Shown here: positions 18,651 to 27,227 of the stretch, piece by piece
Position numbering within the stretch: the first letter of the stretch is position 1
Layout: every line of letters begins with the position of its first letter
Origin: Deltaproteobacteria bacterium HGW-Deltaproteobacteria-13
GTDB taxonomy: Bacteria; Desulfobacterota; Syntrophia; Syntrophales; Smithellaceae
Assembly: GCA_002840555.1 (NCBI GenBank)
Contig: PHBJ01000011.1
Coordinates: forward strand, 20,401 to 84,400
Direction: 5' to 3'
DNA: 64,000 nt
The notes under the pieces: generated by a model
What the model was told of the DNA's origin: nothing
The model's database searches: none
Seen by the model: only the letters and a program-made list of their open reading frames with translations
Position numbers and translations under genes: made by a program

Positions 18651-19679
18651 ATGCCATCCGATTTATGGTCTCTTTACGCCCTGATGCTCAAAAGCCGTTT
18701 GTTCGAAGAAGCCACAGCAAAACTCTGGCATGAGGGTTTGATCTCCGGCGAGATGCATCTTGGAACAGGCGAAGAGGCGATTATCGCCGGCGTGGTTTCA
18801 CACTTAAATGATGGCGATGCCATGGCACTGGATCACCGCGGAACGGCGGCTATGCTCATGCGCGGCGTAGACCCCATCTTGCTCCTCAGGGAATTTCTCG
18901 GTTATAAAGACGGCCTTTGCGGCGGGATGGGCGGACATATGCATCTATTTTCCAAAGAACATCTGGCCGCTTCCTCGGGAATCGTGGGATCCGAAGGACC
19001 GGCGGCGGCAGGCTTTGCCCTGGCGGCGCAATATTCGCGCCCCGGCGCGATTGCCGTTGCCTTTTTCGGCGATGGAGCCATGAACCAGGGTATGTTGATG
19101 GAATCGATGAATCTGGCTGCCATCTGGAAATTGCCGGTGTTGTTTGTCTGCAAGGATGACGGATGGGCCATAACCACAAAATCGGAAAGCTCGACCGGCG
19201 GGGATTTGAACGAACGGGCCCGCGGGCTGGGCGTCCCCGCTCTTGACTTTGAAGGATGCGATGCCGCCAAGGTTTGGGATACCGCAGGGACAGCAATCGA
19301 ACGTATCCGCTCCGGCGAGGGACCCATCTTCCTGCATGCCCGATGCGTACATTTTGAAGGCCATTTTCTGGGATTTCAGCCGATAAGGATCGTGCGTGAT
19401 CCTCTCAAAGAAATGCCGAAAGTGGCCATCGGCCTGACCAAGTCTATTCTGCGATTGGACGGCGCGGCCCTGAGCGAGCGGCTTGCCGGTTTGAAAAATG
19501 TTATGTCTTCCGTCATCACGACTCTGCGCGATCCGCGCCGCGATCCGGCAAACGACCCGCTTCTTCACACCCGCGCGGCTCTGCAGTCAGACCCGGTCCG
19601 ATTGAAGGAACTGGAGGACCAACTGGAAAAAGATATAAACAATATCCTTAAAATTGTCCTCGGGGAGGTGCCGTCATGA
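18651..19679 (+). CDS. Thiamine-diphosphate 2-oxoacid/acetoin dehydrogenase E1, alpha subunit
   Basis: 342-residue E1 alpha chain of the pyruvate, branched-chain or acetoin dehydrogenase group, which decarboxylates a 2-oxoacid or cleaves acetoin on thiamine diphosphate. Family marks: GEMHLGTGEEA, GLCGGMGGHMHLF and the cofactor motif starting GDG (140-142). The motif normally ends in Asn-Asn, but here the equivalent residues 169-170 are Asp-Asp (VCKDDGWAIT). The ATG at 18651 has GAGG ten bases upstream; a TTG at 18630 is less likely. Its stop overlaps the beta subunit start (ATGA). No E2 or E3 gene is present, so partner and substrate are open. Confidence 0.85.
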   Translation: MPSDLWSLYALMLKSRLFEEATAKLWHEGLISGEMHLGTGEEAIIAGVVSHLNDGDAMALDHRGTAAMLMRGVDPILLLREFLGYKDGLCGGMGGHMHLFSKEHLAASSGIVGSEGPAAAGFALAAQYSRPGAIAVAFFGDGAMNQGMLMESMNLAAIWKLPVLFVCKDDGWAITTKSESSTGGDLNERARGLGVPALDFEGCDAAKVWDTAGTAIERIRSGEGPIFLHARCVHFEGHFLGFQPIRIVRDPLKEMPKVAIGLTKSILRLDGAALSERLAGLKNVMSSVITTLRDPRRDPANDPLLHTRAALQSDPVRLKELEDQLEKDINNILKIVLGEVPS

Positions 19680-20686
19680 AAACCATGTTCTTCACGCAGG
19701 CGGCCGATGACGCTCTGGCCCAGGCAATGGCTGATGATCCCCGCATTGTTGTGTTCGGCGAAGATATTCCTCTCGTCAGGCGTGATCTTCTGGTGCGCTT
19801 TGGACCCAAGCGTGTGCGAGGCACACCGATCAGCGAAAGCGCATTCCTGGGGGCGGGAGTCACCGCTGCCATGGCCGGACTGCGCCCTGTTGTGGAAATG
19901 TATATGGTGGATTTCTTTGGAGTCTGCGTGGATGCGCTGCTGAATCATGCGGCCAAAACAGAAGCTTTTTCCGGAGGCAAATGGACCGTGCCCATGGTCG
20001 TGCGCGCGCCTTGCGGCGGAGGCTACGGCGACGGCGGGCAGCATGAACAGTCGCTGTGGGGATGGCTTGCGCACATTCCGGGGCTGACGGTAGTGGTTCC
20101 ATCCACACCGGCTGACGCGGGCGGTCTGATGCTGGCCTCGCTGCAAAATAACGGCCCGGTAATTTTCCTCGAACATAAACTGCTTTCGGAGTCCTGGCTG
20201 GAGTTCCTGGGCTCAGGAGCAAGAAAAACTGTCAGCTACGATATCCCTGCCGAAGGCGCAAAAGGCGAAGTGCCTTCAAAATGGGAACCGATTCCTCTGG
20301 GGGAGGCCGCCCTTCGCCGGACGGGAAGCGATGTAACAATTGTCAGCTTGGGGGTTAGTGTGCACCGCGCTTTAGAGGCTGCTAAAATCCTCGAAGCGGA
20401 GGGAATTTCCGCAGGCGTGCTGGACTTGCGAACCGTTTCTCCTTTGGATAAAACGACTCTCTGCAAAGCAGTTAAGCAAACCGGGCGTCTGTTAGTGGTG
20501 GATGAAGATTATGAAACCTTCGGTTTATCGGGTGAATTATCAGCGGTTGTGCTGGAAGCAGGTCTTTCATGCAAGTATGCGCGCGTTTGCACGCAGACGA
20601 CTATTCCTTACAATCGAAATCTCGAAGATCAGGCTCTCCCCAATGTAGAGCGCATCTGTACGAGCGTTCGACAACTGATGAAATGA
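19676..20686 (+). CDS. 2-oxoacid/acetoin dehydrogenase E1, beta subunit
   Basis: 336-residue beta chain that completes the thiamine-binding site with the alpha chain. It shows the usual VFGEDIP, GTPISESAFLGAGVTAAMAGLRPVVE-type core and the C-terminal transketolase domain with VVDEDYETFGLSGEL. The ATG overlaps the alpha stop by 4 bases and has GGGGAGG 7 bases upstream, so the two chains are translationally coupled. The paaK gene follows convergently. Whether it acts on pyruvate, a branched-chain acid or acetoin cannot be decided here. Confidence 0.88.
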   Translation: MKTMFFTQAADDALAQAMADDPRIVVFGEDIPLVRRDLLVRFGPKRVRGTPISESAFLGAGVTAAMAGLRPVVEMYMVDFFGVCVDALLNHAAKTEAFSGGKWTVPMVVRAPCGGGYGDGGQHEQSLWGWLAHIPGLTVVVPSTPADAGGLMLASLQNNGPVIFLEHKLLSESWLEFLGSGARKTVSYDIPAEGAKGEVPSKWEPIPLGEAALRRTGSDVTIVSLGVSVHRALEAAKILEAEGISAGVLDLRTVSPLDKTTLCKAVKQTGRLLVVDEDYETFGLSGELSAVVLEAGLSCKYARVCTQTTIPYNRNLEDQALPNVERICTSVRQLMK

Positions 20687-20772
20687 TTGTTACCAATACG
20701 GGTAGACGGTGATTCATGAAAAGATCGCCTGGCGTTTCTTTCCTGCGTTTACAGCTCCTTTGGCCTTACAGC

Positions 20773-22080
20773 CTAAAGCTTTCTCTTATCAATCACACGG
20801 GTGGCTTTGCCTTCTGAACGCGCTATGGTATTGGGTTCCACCAATTTGACCTTGGCGGTAATGCCCAGATAATCCTTCATGTCTTTCTTCAGCTGCCCCT
20901 CCAGTTTCTGGAGCACCTTGACTTCATCAGCGCCGGCAAACTGTTTTTCCGTTAATTCGACCTGGACCTCGAGGGTATCGAGCGTGCCTTCGCGATCCAC
21001 GATGAGCTGATAGTGCGGCTCCAATCCTTCGATGCCCACCATCACCGCTTCAATCTGCGAGGGGAAAACATTGACACCGCGGATGATGAGCATGTCGTCG
21101 CTGCGTCCCATGACGCGCCCCATGCGATGGTATGTCCGTCCGCAGCGGCAGGGTGCCGTATTCAAACGGGAAATATCGCGCGTCCGGTAGCGGATGAGCG
21201 GAACGGCTTCCTTGGTGAGTGTTGTAAAAACCAGCTCACCTTCTTCGCCGGGAGGGAGCACCTCTCCGGTTTTCGGATTGATGGTTTCCACGAGGAAATG
21301 ATCTTCAAAGATATGCATGCCTTCGCGCACCTCGGAGCACTCCATCGCCACTCCCGGCCCCATGATTTCAGACAGGCCGTAAATATTCATCGCCGTGATA
21401 TTCAGAGCTTTTTCAATTTCGGCGCGCATCTTTTCGCTCCAGGGTTCCGCGCCGAAAATGCCCACGCGAAGCGCCAGCGCGCGCATATCCACGCCCATGG
21501 CCCGCCCCTGTTCGGCCAGATTGAGCGCGTAGGACGGCGTGCAGCAAATAGCCGTCGGCCGGAAATCCTGCAATATCATAATCTGGCGTTTGGTGTTGCC
21601 GCCGGACATCGGAATCACACTGGCGCCGATTTTTTCCGCGCCGTAATGTGCGCCCAAGCCCCCGGTGAACAGGCCGTAACCGTATGCGTTATGGATAATG
21701 TCATTTTTGGTGAGACCCGCGGCCACAAAGCAGCGCCCCATCAATTCCGCCCAGATTTCGATATCGCGCTTTGTGTAGCCGGCCACGGTGGACGCGCCGG
21801 TTGTGCCCGACGAGGCATGCAGACGGACGACATTGCTCATCGGCGTGGCAAATAATCCGAAAGGATAATTATCCCGTAAATCCTGTTTGGTGGTAAAAGG
21901 AAAACGCTGAAGATCGTCGAGCGTTTTCAGATCAGCGGGCGAAACGCCTGCTTTATCAAAAGATTTTTTATAGAAATCAACATTGCTGTGAACCCTTGAC
22001 ACGACCTGTTGCAGTCTTTTGAGTTGCAGCGCTCCCAGAGCTTCCCGGGGCAGGGTTTCAAATTCTTCATTGTAGATCAT
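20773..22080 (-). CDS. paaK: Phenylacetate-CoA ligase
   Basis: AMP-forming ligase that activates phenylacetate or a related aryl acid to its CoA thioester. The 435-residue product has the P-loop [10 protein letters not shown], the motif [15 protein letters not shown], and the family's Cys-bearing [11 protein letters not shown] near the C-terminal domain. I place the start at 22080 (MIYNEEF), where GGAG lies about 11 bases upstream and where other family members begin; the open frame continues to 22146. Anaerobes use such enzymes, often in several copies, for arylacetate or indoleacetate metabolism, so the substrate may differ from phenylacetate. Adjacent to the E1 pair, but on the opposite strand. 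Confidence 0.92.
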   Translation of the reverse strand: MIYNEEFETLPREALGALQLKRLQQVVSRVHSNVDFYKKSFDKAGVSPADLKTLDDLQRFPFTTKQDLRDNYPFGLFATPMSNVVRLHASSGTTGASTVAGYTKRDIEIWAELMGRCFVAAGLTKNDIIHNAYGYGLFTGGLGAHYGAEKIGASVIPMSGGNTKRQIMILQDFRPTAICCTPSYALNLAEQGRAMGVDMRALALRVGIFGAEPWSEKMRAEIEKALNITAMNIYGLSEIMGPGVAMECSEVREGMHIFEDHFLVETINPKTGEVLPPGEEGELVFTTLTKEAVPLIRYRTRDISRLNTAPCRCGRTYHRMGRVMGRSDDMLIIRGVNVFPSQIEAVMVGIEGLEPHYQLIVDREGTLDTLEVQVELTEKQFAGADEVKVLQKLEGQLKKDMKDYLGITAKVKLVEPNTIARSEGKATRVIDKRKL

Positions 22081-22116
22081 TCGTTGCAATTCTCCTGAAG
22101 CATAAATGCTTGGGAC

Positions 22117-22146
22117 CCTATAGCATAAACTTAAATTCAATGCCAA
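22117..22146 (-). promoter_or_regulatory. possible sigma-70 promoter for paaK
   Basis: Minus strand TTGGCA (22141-22146), 18-base spacer, TATAGG (22117-22122). A small palindrome (AGCATAAATGCT) lies between it and the start codon. Confidence 0.45.
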
Positions 22147-22239
22147 ATTAAAGCTGGTTTACGGATAAGGGAAGCATTGGGTTTTCGATGTTCGTTTGGA
22201 ATGAGTCAAAGCGTTTACGGAAAATTATTTCATAAATAT

Positions 22240-22569
22240 TTAATTTTTTTCCAAAAATCCCATATCCTGTAAAATCTCGATTGTCCGTTGAGCTTCTTCG
22301 GCTTTTACCAAAAGGCGGGCGTAAGCTCCTCCTCCAACCATTAAGTTAGAGTTTTCTCCCTCAAAATAATAAGTAATGTCTTCGCCATCCAGGACGGATT
22401 TAATGAACGCGATATCGCTTTGTTGATAAGTGGAGAAGACTTCCACAAAATCCACATAACCAACCCCTGTTTCCGGTTCCGGCGGCAACGAGGCAACAAG
22501 ATCAACGCCGCAATCGGAGCATTGATAAAGTCCTTCCCTGTATTCGCTTTTACATTTCGGGCAAAACAT
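22240..22569 (-). CDS. Zinc-ribbon plus DUF2007-like protein
   Basis: 109 residues. An N-terminal zinc ribbon, MFCPKCKSEYREGLYQCSDCG, has two Cys-x2-Cys knuckles. It is followed by a domain like DUF2007 (putative signal-transducing protein), with VFSTYQQSDIAFIKSVLDGEDITYYFEGE and LLVKAEEAQRTIEIL. The family has no proven biochemical role. The open frame, clear domains and fitting codon use support a real gene. Confidence 0.78.
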   Translation of the reverse strand: MFCPKCKSEYREGLYQCSDCGVDLVASLPPEPETGVGYVDFVEVFSTYQQSDIAFIKSVLDGEDITYYFEGENSNLMVGGGAYARLLVKAEEAQRTIEILQDMGFLEKN

Positions 22570-22596
22570 AACATCGCTCTATTATTTCTATACTGG

Positions 22597-22619
22597 ATTC
22601 CCCGGTCAAGCCGGGGAAT
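22597..22619. repeat. palindromic repeat, copy 2
   Basis: Arms ATTCCCCGG (22597-22605) and CCGGGGAAT (22611-22619) with a five-base loop, preceded by CTGG. Its core matches the copy after carB, suggesting a dispersed REP-like family in this genome. Confidence 0.75.
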
Positions 22620-22660
22620 GACATCATTGAGGCGAACTTATCCGCATTACTAATGAACGT

Positions 22661-23185
22661 CTATGGCAGATAGACACCGGTTCCGATAAAATATTTTGTT
22701 CCCGGAACAGGCTCAACATAACCCAGTTTTTTCTGTTCACCTTTGGCGCCGGGTTTCAACCAGTAGAACTCAACGAAACCTCCGCCCTTCTTCGCCGCAG
22801 CGCTCAACTCGCGGATAACATATTTGCCTTTGGCGTCTTTATGATCATAAAGATTCTTGCCCTGTAAATCTTTTTGCGTCGCGTGAGCAATATTCACACA
22901 TTGGAAATCGTAAACGTAAAAATATCCTGAGTTATCCGGATAAAAGCGTATCGGACCGACAAAGGCACGAATAAGAGCGATGCGTTTTTCTTCGCCTTTT
23001 ACGTCTTTCAAAATATTACCTAATCCCAAAGCCGTCGTATGGACAACCGTTTTTGCGATTTCCTTGCTGCATTCAATGGATTTGTCCTGAGCGGGCTGGG
23101 CGAAACCGGCACTGGCGTTAATCATAAAAAAAATCGCCGCAAGCAATACAATCATTCCATAACTTTTAAAACTTTTCTTGATCAT
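22661..23185 (-). CDS. Exported single-Cache-domain protein
   Basis: 174-residue periplasmic protein: signal peptide (about residues 1-30, ending GFAQ) followed by a single Cache (sCache_2-like) domain. The domain shows FYPDNSGYFYVYDF, NLYDHKDAKGKYVIREL, GGGFVEFYW and the end PVPGTKYFIGTGVY. Cache domains normally bind small molecules, such as organic acids, as the sensing part of chemoreceptors and kinases; here there is no membrane anchor or output domain. The start at 23185 has GGAGGG upstream. It lies 36 bases behind the larger Cache gene on the same strand and is probably cotranscribed. Confidence 0.85.
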   Translation of the reverse strand: MIKKSFKSYGMIVLLAAIFFMINASAGFAQPAQDKSIECSKEIAKTVVHTTALGLGNILKDVKGEEKRIALIRAFVGPIRFYPDNSGYFYVYDFQCVNIAHATQKDLQGKNLYDHKDAKGKYVIRELSAAAKKGGGFVEFYWLKPGAKGEQKKLGYVEPVPGTKYFIGTGVYLP

Positions 23186-23221
23186 CTGATCCCTCCTCAT
23201 TGTTACCGGATATTTAAGTTA

Positions 23222-24493
23222 TTATTTTATTTCCCTGTACGCCACAACAATCCAGTCGTTATTAAAGAAATGGATTGTTTTCCACGCCGCCTGTTTCTTT
23301 ACGATACTCTTTGTTCCAAGAGCCTGGAAGGTATAGAAGCCTTTCCCCTTCTTCTCCTTGACCATCCTCTTGCCCAAAGCAATTAATTCTGGATAATTTT
23401 TATAGAGATCATCTGAAAAGATATTAAGCCCTGTCTGCGCCGGATCCGTTTCATAAAGAATCACCCCGTCTTTCTGCATGACCCAGCAATGTACGCCCGC
23501 ATCTTTTTCAATAGCGGCGGCAACCGAACGAATTAATTCATCCGGTTTTACCAGAACACTGACAGAGCCGAGGAATTGCTGTCCTTTTGAAAAAACAGGA
23601 CATTCAATATCGACTGATTTTATGCCTTCAACGGCAAGAAATAAATTTCCCATCCGGGGCTTTTTTGTCTTCAGCATCTTAATGACAGCTTCCTGTTGAG
23701 AGATGTCCGATCCTTCATACTTACGGTATTGATCCGGTTCGATCATCTTCATCATTCCCTTGCCGTCGATGAATGCGGAATTGATGACATGAGGTTTTCC
23801 GTCATTGTAATTTTTCTGAAGGAGTTTTCTTATCTCAGCTTCGTTATGAAGTCCAAGCTTTCCTGTTTCTTTTGCCGCATGAGAAAGTGTATTACCGAGC
23901 TCGTTTAAGATATTTAAAATGCCGGCATCCAAGTCTGCGGTCGCCCGGGTCAAAGCATCAGATGACTGAGTCATTTTCCCATGCGCGGCATCTGCCCGGT
24001 AATATCCCGTGCCGATGACCCATCCGAAGGGAGCAAAGGACATCACATACGCCCGCTTCGCCAAGGGCTCGGTTTTCCCCTTCTTGGTGAAAATATATTC
24101 AACATAGCCGCCGCCCGATTTAGCCTTGCGAAGAAATTCCTTAATGTAATAGACGCCTTTAGCGTCCTTATCCTCGAACCGGTTGCGTCCCTCCGTATCT
24201 TTTCTGCCGTAGAGGACGACATTGACACCTTCGTTTGTGTCTGCCCAGAAATAGCCGTCTTTGCCGTAACTCATGTTGCGAAGCAGGTCAGCCCCCAGTT
24301 TCTTTGCCTCGTCCAGCGACATCTCGCCTTGTGCCTGTTTATAGGCAAGAACCTGGAGCATGCTAACCGCCGTCTCAACCTGGCTCTTGATCAGTATGTC
24401 CCGCGCGGACGAATTGCCGGATGTCTTGGCCCAGGCGCCGGCCGGCAGACAGAAAACAGCCACCGCCAATAAAGTCATTAATACTCTTTTCAT
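23222..24493 (-). CDS. Exported double-Cache protein without output domain
   Basis: 423-residue exported protein with a cleavable signal (MKRVLMTLLAVAVF..., ending AWAK). The first part is an sCache_2-like domain (YGKDGYFWADTNEG, NRFEDKDAKGVYYIKEF, GGGYVEYIFTKKG, APFGWVIGTGYY). The second part, from about residue 195, is a larger Cache module of the type found in chemoreceptors (IDGKGMMKMIEPDQYRKYEG and DAGVHCWVMQKDGVILYE). No transmembrane helix, HAMP or signalling domain follows. It may be a soluble ligand-binding partner for another receptor. GGGGGAG precedes the ATG at 24493. Confidence 0.8.
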   Translation of the reverse strand: MKRVLMTLLAVAVFCLPAGAWAKTSGNSSARDILIKSQVETAVSMLQVLAYKQAQGEMSLDEAKKLGADLLRNMSYGKDGYFWADTNEGVNVVLYGRKDTEGRNRFEDKDAKGVYYIKEFLRKAKSGGGYVEYIFTKKGKTEPLAKRAYVMSFAPFGWVIGTGYYRADAAHGKMTQSSDALTRATADLDAGILNILNELGNTLSHAAKETGKLGLHNEAEIRKLLQKNYNDGKPHVINSAFIDGKGMMKMIEPDQYRKYEGSDISQQEAVIKMLKTKKPRMGNLFLAVEGIKSVDIECPVFSKGQQFLGSVSVLVKPDELIRSVAAAIEKDAGVHCWVMQKDGVILYETDPAQTGLNIFSDDLYKNYPELIALGKRMVKEKKGKGFYTFQALGTKSIVKKQAAWKTIHFFNNDWIVVAYREIK

Positions 24494-24723
24494 ATTTTTC
24501 GCTCCCCCCATCATTACGTTATTGAAAGACGAACAACCTTGCCTGCTTTGACGCCGGGCAAAAAGCGGGCATGAACATCATCCGGTTCGCCTGCCGCTCA
24601 GAACGAGTAGTTCCGGACACGAACGGAACACTGGTCAATCCGGAGCAAATCTTCCACTCGCCCCCTTCTTTGAAAAGCGTCACAGCATACCGGAAAAGCG
24701 TTTTAACTTTTCCCCCGCTTTTC

Positions 24724-25509
24724 TCAGGCGGCCATCGCAACACAAATCCGGTAATGAAGATAAGCGACGAAACCATCAGGTGTGCGCCGAAAAACATTCT
24801 CCATTTCGCCAAACTCCCCCGTCAACCTATCGCAGATTTTCGTGAAAGTCTGTGCATCCAATCCGTACCGCCGACCGAGTTCAACAGAGGATAATTTCAA
24901 CGGCGGCGCAGGAGCGATATCGATCACTTGCCAATTTGTATCAGCCATACAGCCGCGCAGTTCGCTGATTGTCGGGTACCACTTCCGGGTGCCCATCTCT
25001 TTATACAGAAGATTGATGCATTGCGCCTCCACGGCATTCTCGAAACAGGCGGTCTGGTGGATGAACATCTCTCCGGCCCGGGCCTGATTGCGAATGTGGC
25101 GAAGGACCGGATTCAACCCGTCCCTGCCGAAGTAGTGCAGCACGGAGCGCATAATAAAAAAAATCCTTTTGTCGGGTGCGGCAAGATTATTCCTGCGGAA
25201 ATCGGAAATCAGACCGTTGATACAGGAGATCCCTTTCTTTTCCATGGCCTCCAGTTGTACGGCGGAACAGTCCAGATTCACAGGAACCATGTTTTGAGCT
25301 GCGCCTTGCGAGATGAGTTCTAACAGAACGAACCCCGTCCCGCCTCCCAGATCCACCAGCACATCCGTATCAGAATCCGACAGATACTGAACAATCTTCG
25401 TTATCAGGGGACGAGCGATGACGGAATCTGAGAAATATCCTTCATGCATCGCGTTCCATAGTTTCCCATGCACGCCCATTTCCCGCATTATCTGTTCATT
25501 GATGTCCAT
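24724..25509 (-). CDS. Class I SAM-dependent methyltransferase
   Basis: 261-residue methyltransferase. The SAM-binding motif I is VLVDLGGGTGFVLLE, with the acidic motif II in VNLDCSA and a later IFFIMRSVLHYFG strand. The overall plan resembles small-molecule O-methyltransferases or tailoring enzymes; substrate unknown. I chose the ATG at 25509 (7 bases after AAGG); codons at 25512 and 25530 are alternatives. A promoter with perfect TTGACA lies just upstream. Between this gene's stop and the Cache gene lie about 230 bases with no convincing gene. Confidence 0.8.
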   Translation of the reverse strand: MDINEQIMREMGVHGKLWNAMHEGYFSDSVIARPLITKIVQYLSDSDTDVLVDLGGGTGFVLLELISQGAAQNMVPVNLDCSAVQLEAMEKKGISCINGLISDFRRNNLAAPDKRIFFIMRSVLHYFGRDGLNPVLRHIRNQARAGEMFIHQTACFENAVEAQCINLLYKEMGTRKWYPTISELRGCMADTNWQVIDIAPAPPLKLSSVELGRRYGLDAQTFTKICDRLTGEFGEMENVFRRTPDGFVAYLHYRICVAMAA

Positions 25510-25550
25510 CATGCAGCCTTGCCAAACCATTCATCTGTGGCACCGGCATC

Positions 25551-25578
25551 ATCATACCACAGGAAGGGTATGTGTCAA
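25551..25578 (-). promoter_or_regulatory. sigma-70 promoter for the methyltransferase
   Basis: Minus strand TTGACA (25573-25578), a 16-base spacer and TATGAT (25551-25556), giving a leader of about 35 bases. Confidence 0.65.
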
Positions 25579-25596
25579 CATCGTTCACAAGGACTA

Positions 25597-25625
25597 TTGA
25601 CGGCATTAAAATCTCCGGCTAAAAT
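25597..25625 (+). promoter_or_regulatory. sigma-70 promoter for the PEBP-family gene
   Basis: TTGACG (25597-25602), a 17-base spacer and TAAAAT (25620-25625), about 45 bases before the first start codon at 25671. It diverges from the methyltransferase promoter. Confidence 0.6.
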
Positions 25626-25670
25626 AGCGTCCATTAAACCAGCCTTATTTTTCGGAGGAAATAAAAGAAA

Positions 25671-26234
25671 ATGGGGAAATATCTGTTTTGTTTTTTTCTG
25701 ACCGTTTGTTTCATTGCCGGCAGTGCAGAAACGCTGAAGGCAAAAGATCAAGTCCATGCTCAAAGAAAAGGAGGAACAATTATGGAAATAACAAGTTCGT
25801 CGTTTAATCATGAAGGAATGATTCCGGCAAAATATACCTGTGACGGACAGAACATTTCGCCGCCGCTTTCCTGGAGCAAAGCGCCTGAAAAGGTAAAAAG
25901 CTTCGCGCTGATCTGCGATGATCCCGACGCGCCTGCGGGCATCTGGGTGCACTGGGTCATCTTCGATCTGCCGGCGAATGTTAATTCTTTGCCGGAAAAA
26001 GTATCCCGTCAGGAAGAAATCGCCGGATTGGGGAAAAACGGCAAAAACACTTCCGGGCGTTATGGCTACGATGGCCCCTGTCCTCCCGGCGGCACACACC
26101 GCTACTATTTTAAATTGTTCGCTTTGGATACCATGCTGAATCTTAAAGCAGGATTGACAAAAGAAGACCTGCTCAAAGCCATGAAAGGGCACGTTCTGGC
26201 CGAAACGCAGCTCATGGGAAAATATAAACGATAA
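25671..26234 (+). CDS. YbhB/YbcL (PEBP, Raf kinase inhibitor-like) family protein
   Basis: Phosphatidylethanolamine-binding-protein family member of 187 residues. The family core is complete: FNHEGMIPAKYTCDGQNISPPLSW, then CDDPDAPAGIWVHWVIFDLP with the ligand-site Asp-Pro-Asp and His, then GYDGPCPPGGTHRYYF. Function in bacteria is unclear. From 25671 the protein has a hydrophobic N-terminus that looks like a signal peptide (CFFLTVCFIAGSAET). A second in-frame ATG at 25782 is preceded by a perfect AAGGAGG at ideal spacing and would give a 150-residue cytoplasmic form that begins exactly at the domain. Both forms are plausible. Confidence 0.9.
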   Translation: MGKYLFCFFLTVCFIAGSAETLKAKDQVHAQRKGGTIMEITSSSFNHEGMIPAKYTCDGQNISPPLSWSKAPEKVKSFALICDDPDAPAGIWVHWVIFDLPANVNSLPEKVSRQEEIAGLGKNGKNTSGRYGYDGPCPPGGTHRYYFKLFALDTMLNLKAGLTKEDLLKAMKGHVLAETQLMGKYKR

Positions 26235-26258
26235 TTTTATAAAAGCGTTTCCGGCTGC

Positions 26259-27146
26259 TCATCGGGTAATGTGCAAAAACAGATTCACGCCCAACGACTC
26301 CGATTTCACGGCAATATTCCTGCTGGGAACGTCGCATTCGCTCGCTATTCTAATCAAATCATCGGGTGAACGATGATGAAGAAACCAATGGCCAAACTCC
26401 ATGTAATCCCGGGAAGGATTATTCAGAGAAAAATTCCCGACCACCAACTCTCCACCGGATTTCACAAAAGCCAGCTGCTTCATTAATAACTTTTTAAAAA
26501 TTTCGTCGTCCAGATAATCGAAAAGCCCCGCTGACCAGATTAAATCAAATTGTTTAGACGGTTTGAACTTGAAAGCGTTTTCACGATGAAATTCAATATT
26601 ATTCAACAAACCTTTATCCTTCGCTTTGTTGAACGAATACTCTATGGCATTCTTATCGTAATCGACACACTCAAATAGTATCTGAGAATTTCCTTCTGAC
26701 AAAAATTCCACAACATCCTGTATCGGACCGCAGCCTATATTTAAAACCGTGCCCTTCGTCTTTTCAGCCCGAAGAGATCGCAAGAGATCAACAAAATATT
26801 TTTTCCGGTTTAAAATCGCACGGGGCGCCGCCTGAGCGTGAAAATAATGATCCCAATTGACCAGATGGGGATGGGGAGACAACCAGCCCGAATAAATTCG
26901 TTCAATGATCATATAATCACCGGCGTATCCATGAGGCTTGAGAACCGCATATCCCTGCATGGTGTCCGTCGTAAAAAAAACATTAGGCAATTCATGCCAC
27001 GCTTTTTGGATATCACTGTCGCTGATAATTCCTTTTTTACGCTTCAAATTTATGGATTTATATAAGTTGCCAAGTTCCTCATACTGACTTTCTTTGGGGC
27101 CTCCGTTTTTCTCCAAACCCTTCAAATACTCAATTTCCTCTCGCAT
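26259..27146 (-). CDS. SAM-dependent methyltransferase, cotranscribed with a GGDEF protein
   Basis: 295-residue methyltransferase. An N-terminal region of about 130 residues (FFTTDTMQGYAVLKPHGYAGDY, then YSGWLSPHPHLVNWDHYFH) precedes the Rossmann core. The core has VLNIGCGPIQDVVEF (motif I), FECVDYDKNA (motif II) and FDLIWSAGLFDYL. I know this layout from proteins that stand beside or are fused to bacterial signalling domains; substrate unknown. AAGGAGAG precedes the ATG. It starts 81 bases after the GGDEF gene on the same strand, so both are probably one transcript. Confidence 0.78.
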   Translation of the reverse strand: MREEIEYLKGLEKNGGPKESQYEELGNLYKSINLKRKKGIISDSDIQKAWHELPNVFFTTDTMQGYAVLKPHGYAGDYMIIERIYSGWLSPHPHLVNWDHYFHAQAAPRAILNRKKYFVDLLRSLRAEKTKGTVLNIGCGPIQDVVEFLSEGNSQILFECVDYDKNAIEYSFNKAKDKGLLNNIEFHRENAFKFKPSKQFDLIWSAGLFDYLDDEIFKKLLMKQLAFVKSGGELVVGNFSLNNPSRDYMEFGHWFLHHRSPDDLIRIASECDVPSRNIAVKSESLGVNLFLHITR

Positions 27147-27227
27147 TAGCTCTCCTTAGTATTTATTATCAGATCAACATCTGAATCCAATAACCGCAGT
27201 TCGTTTAATCGTGCAGTTTTTTTAATA

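Noticed and set aside
21013..21855. 280-codon plus-strand frame opposite paaK
   Set aside because: Shadow of paaK with improbable composition; paaK has all family motifs on the other strand.
24519..24812. 97-codon minus-strand frame between the Cache and methyltransferase genes
   Set aside because: It starts inside the methyltransferase gene in another frame and has no ribosome-binding site or recognisable sequence.
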